A stretch of DNA of 5,635 nucleotides. Origin: Pseudomonadota bacterium. Lineage in GTDB: Bacteria; Pseudomonadota; Gammaproteobacteria; Xanthomonadales; Rhodanobacteraceae. This document shows, piece by piece, positions 5,231-5,635 of the stretch. The stretch's first letter is position 1. Each line of letters opens with the position of its first letter. The notes below the pieces were generated by a model. That model ran no database searches, was not told where the DNA came from, and saw only the letters and a list, made by a program, of their open reading frames with translations. The stretch lies in NCBI GenBank assembly GCA_025351555.1, contig JANXVS010000066.1, positions 1 to 5,635 of the forward strand, written 5' to 3'. A program made the translations under genes and the position numbers.

Positions 5231-5237
5231 GGAGTCG

Positions 5238-5266
5238 TATATAGGGCCAAGGCAATATGTTTGGAT
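5238..5266 (-). promoter_or_regulatory. Probable 6S RNA promoter
   Basis: In the 66-nt zapA-ssrS gap the minus strand carries TATATA (5243-5238), a good sigma-70 -10 box. A start 7-8 nt downstream gives a G at about 5230, agreeing with the 5' end inferred from pairing. The discriminator CGACTCC is GC-rich, as in growth-rate-controlled RNA promoters. The -35 position (ATCCAA, 5266-5261) is poor, so the RNA may also come from processing of a zapA transcript. Confidence 0.5.
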
Positions 5267-5296
5267 GCGCTGTCGCGCATCGCAGGGAACGCGCGC

Positions 5297-5599
5297 CTAT
5301 CTTACCGGTGCGGCAAGCATGCCATCAAGCTTCGCGCGCAGCGTCTGCAGATGTTGTGCCAATGCGCCGGCATCGGAATCGCCGCGTTGTTTCATCTGCA
5401 TCAGCTCGTGCGCGATGTTGAGGGCAGCCATCACGGCGATGCGGTCAACACCCGCAGAGCGCGAAGCATTGCGGATTTCGCGCATCTTGCCATCAAGGTA
5501 TGCCGCAGCGGCAATGAGCCCCGGACGTTCTTCCGGAGTGCAACCGATCAGGAATTCGCGATCCAGGATGCTGACTGCGACGGGCGTATCCGCACTCAT
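5297..5599 (-). CDS. zapA: Cell division protein ZapA
   Basis: ZapA binds and bundles FtsZ protofilaments at the division site in the cytoplasm. The 100-residue length fits the family. The N-terminal globular part (residues about 5-40) carries the signature SILDREFLIGCTPEERPGL at 10-28, followed by AAYLDGKMREIR (33-44). The segment GVDRIAVMAALNIAHELMQM (50-69) leads into the C-terminal coiled coil (about 56-95) that mediates tetramer formation. The ATG at 5599 has GGAG (5608-5611) eight bases upstream, and it overlaps the stop of the upstream coiled-coil gene by four bases (ATGA), which implies translational coupling. The 6S RNA gene follows downstream. Identification is secure. Confidence 0.96.
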   Translation of the reverse strand: MSADTPVAVSILDREFLIGCTPEERPGLIAAAAYLDGKMREIRNASRSAGVDRIAVMAALNIAHELMQMKQRGDSDAGALAQHLQTLRAKLDGMLAAPVR

Positions 5600-5635
5600 G
5601 CGCCGTTCTCCAGTGAACGCAGACGCGCGATCATG
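5596..5635 (-). CDS. C-terminal end of a TIGR02449/ZapB-like coiled-coil protein (partial)
   Basis: Only the last 12 codons are in the window, giving MIARLRSLENGA and a TGA stop that overlaps the zapA start as ATGA. In Xanthomonadales and pseudomonads a short coiled-coil protein of the TIGR02449 family sits directly upstream of zapA and typically ends with a segment like EAMIARLRALE, which this tail matches. It is presumably a division-associated partner translated together with ZapA. The fragment is very short, so the assignment rests on the tail motif, the frame and the position. The first ATG seen (5634) is probably internal to the gene. Confidence 0.7.
   Translation of the reverse strand, partial: MIARLRSLENGA

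Noticed and set aside
4942..5280. Minus-strand open frame of 112 codons between zapA and fau
   Set aside because: It coincides with the predicted 6S RNA and repeat copy B and shows no protein-like character or ribosome site.

Overview
The window is a GC-rich, gene-dense bacterial chromosomal segment. Protein types and gene order point to a gammaproteobacterium, most likely Xanthomonadales (Xanthomonadaceae/Rhodanobacteraceae); this placement is inferred from recalled families and synteny, not from a search. Seven complete protein genes, two partial genes and one probable 6S RNA gene are visible. No transposase, CRISPR array, tRNA or rRNA is seen.

Layout from left to right. (1) At 1-866, minus strand, lies the N-terminal part of DNA primase DnaG, running off the left edge. 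(2) At 920-1644, minus strand, a UPF0391/DUF1328 small membrane protein is followed by an unrecognised exported protein, and the pair ends in a hairpin terminator before dnaG. (3) At 1645-1981 is a 337-bp divergent promoter region with small palindromes. (4) At 1982-3031, plus strand, is a cytosolic sensor-like protein with two cyclic-nucleotide-binding folds and a C-terminal rhodanese domain. (5) At 3043-5635, minus strand, everything is co-directional: end of a TIGR02449/ZapB-like coiled-coil gene, zapA, 6S RNA (ssrS), 5-formyltetrahydrofolate cyclo-ligase (fau/ygfA), an EVE-domain protein and rpiA.

The right half is the classic gammaproteobacterial zapA-ssrS-fau neighbourhood: cell division (the ZapA pair), growth-phase control of RNA polymerase (6S RNA), folate one-carbon metabolism (fau) and pentose phosphate metabolism (rpiA). 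The left half holds replication priming (dnaG), but without rpsU or yqeY directly upstream.

The most unusual structure is a pair of 62-bp inverted repeats, 4228-4289 and 4980-5041, which bracket fau. Each copy is two tandem hairpins. The outer parts are nearly identical, while the 17-nt middle has diverged in sequence but stays self-complementary in both copies, which suggests selection on the folded structure. One copy abuts the predicted 3' end of the 6S RNA, and its last hairpin arm supplies the only Shine-Dalgarno-like sequence for the longer fau start.
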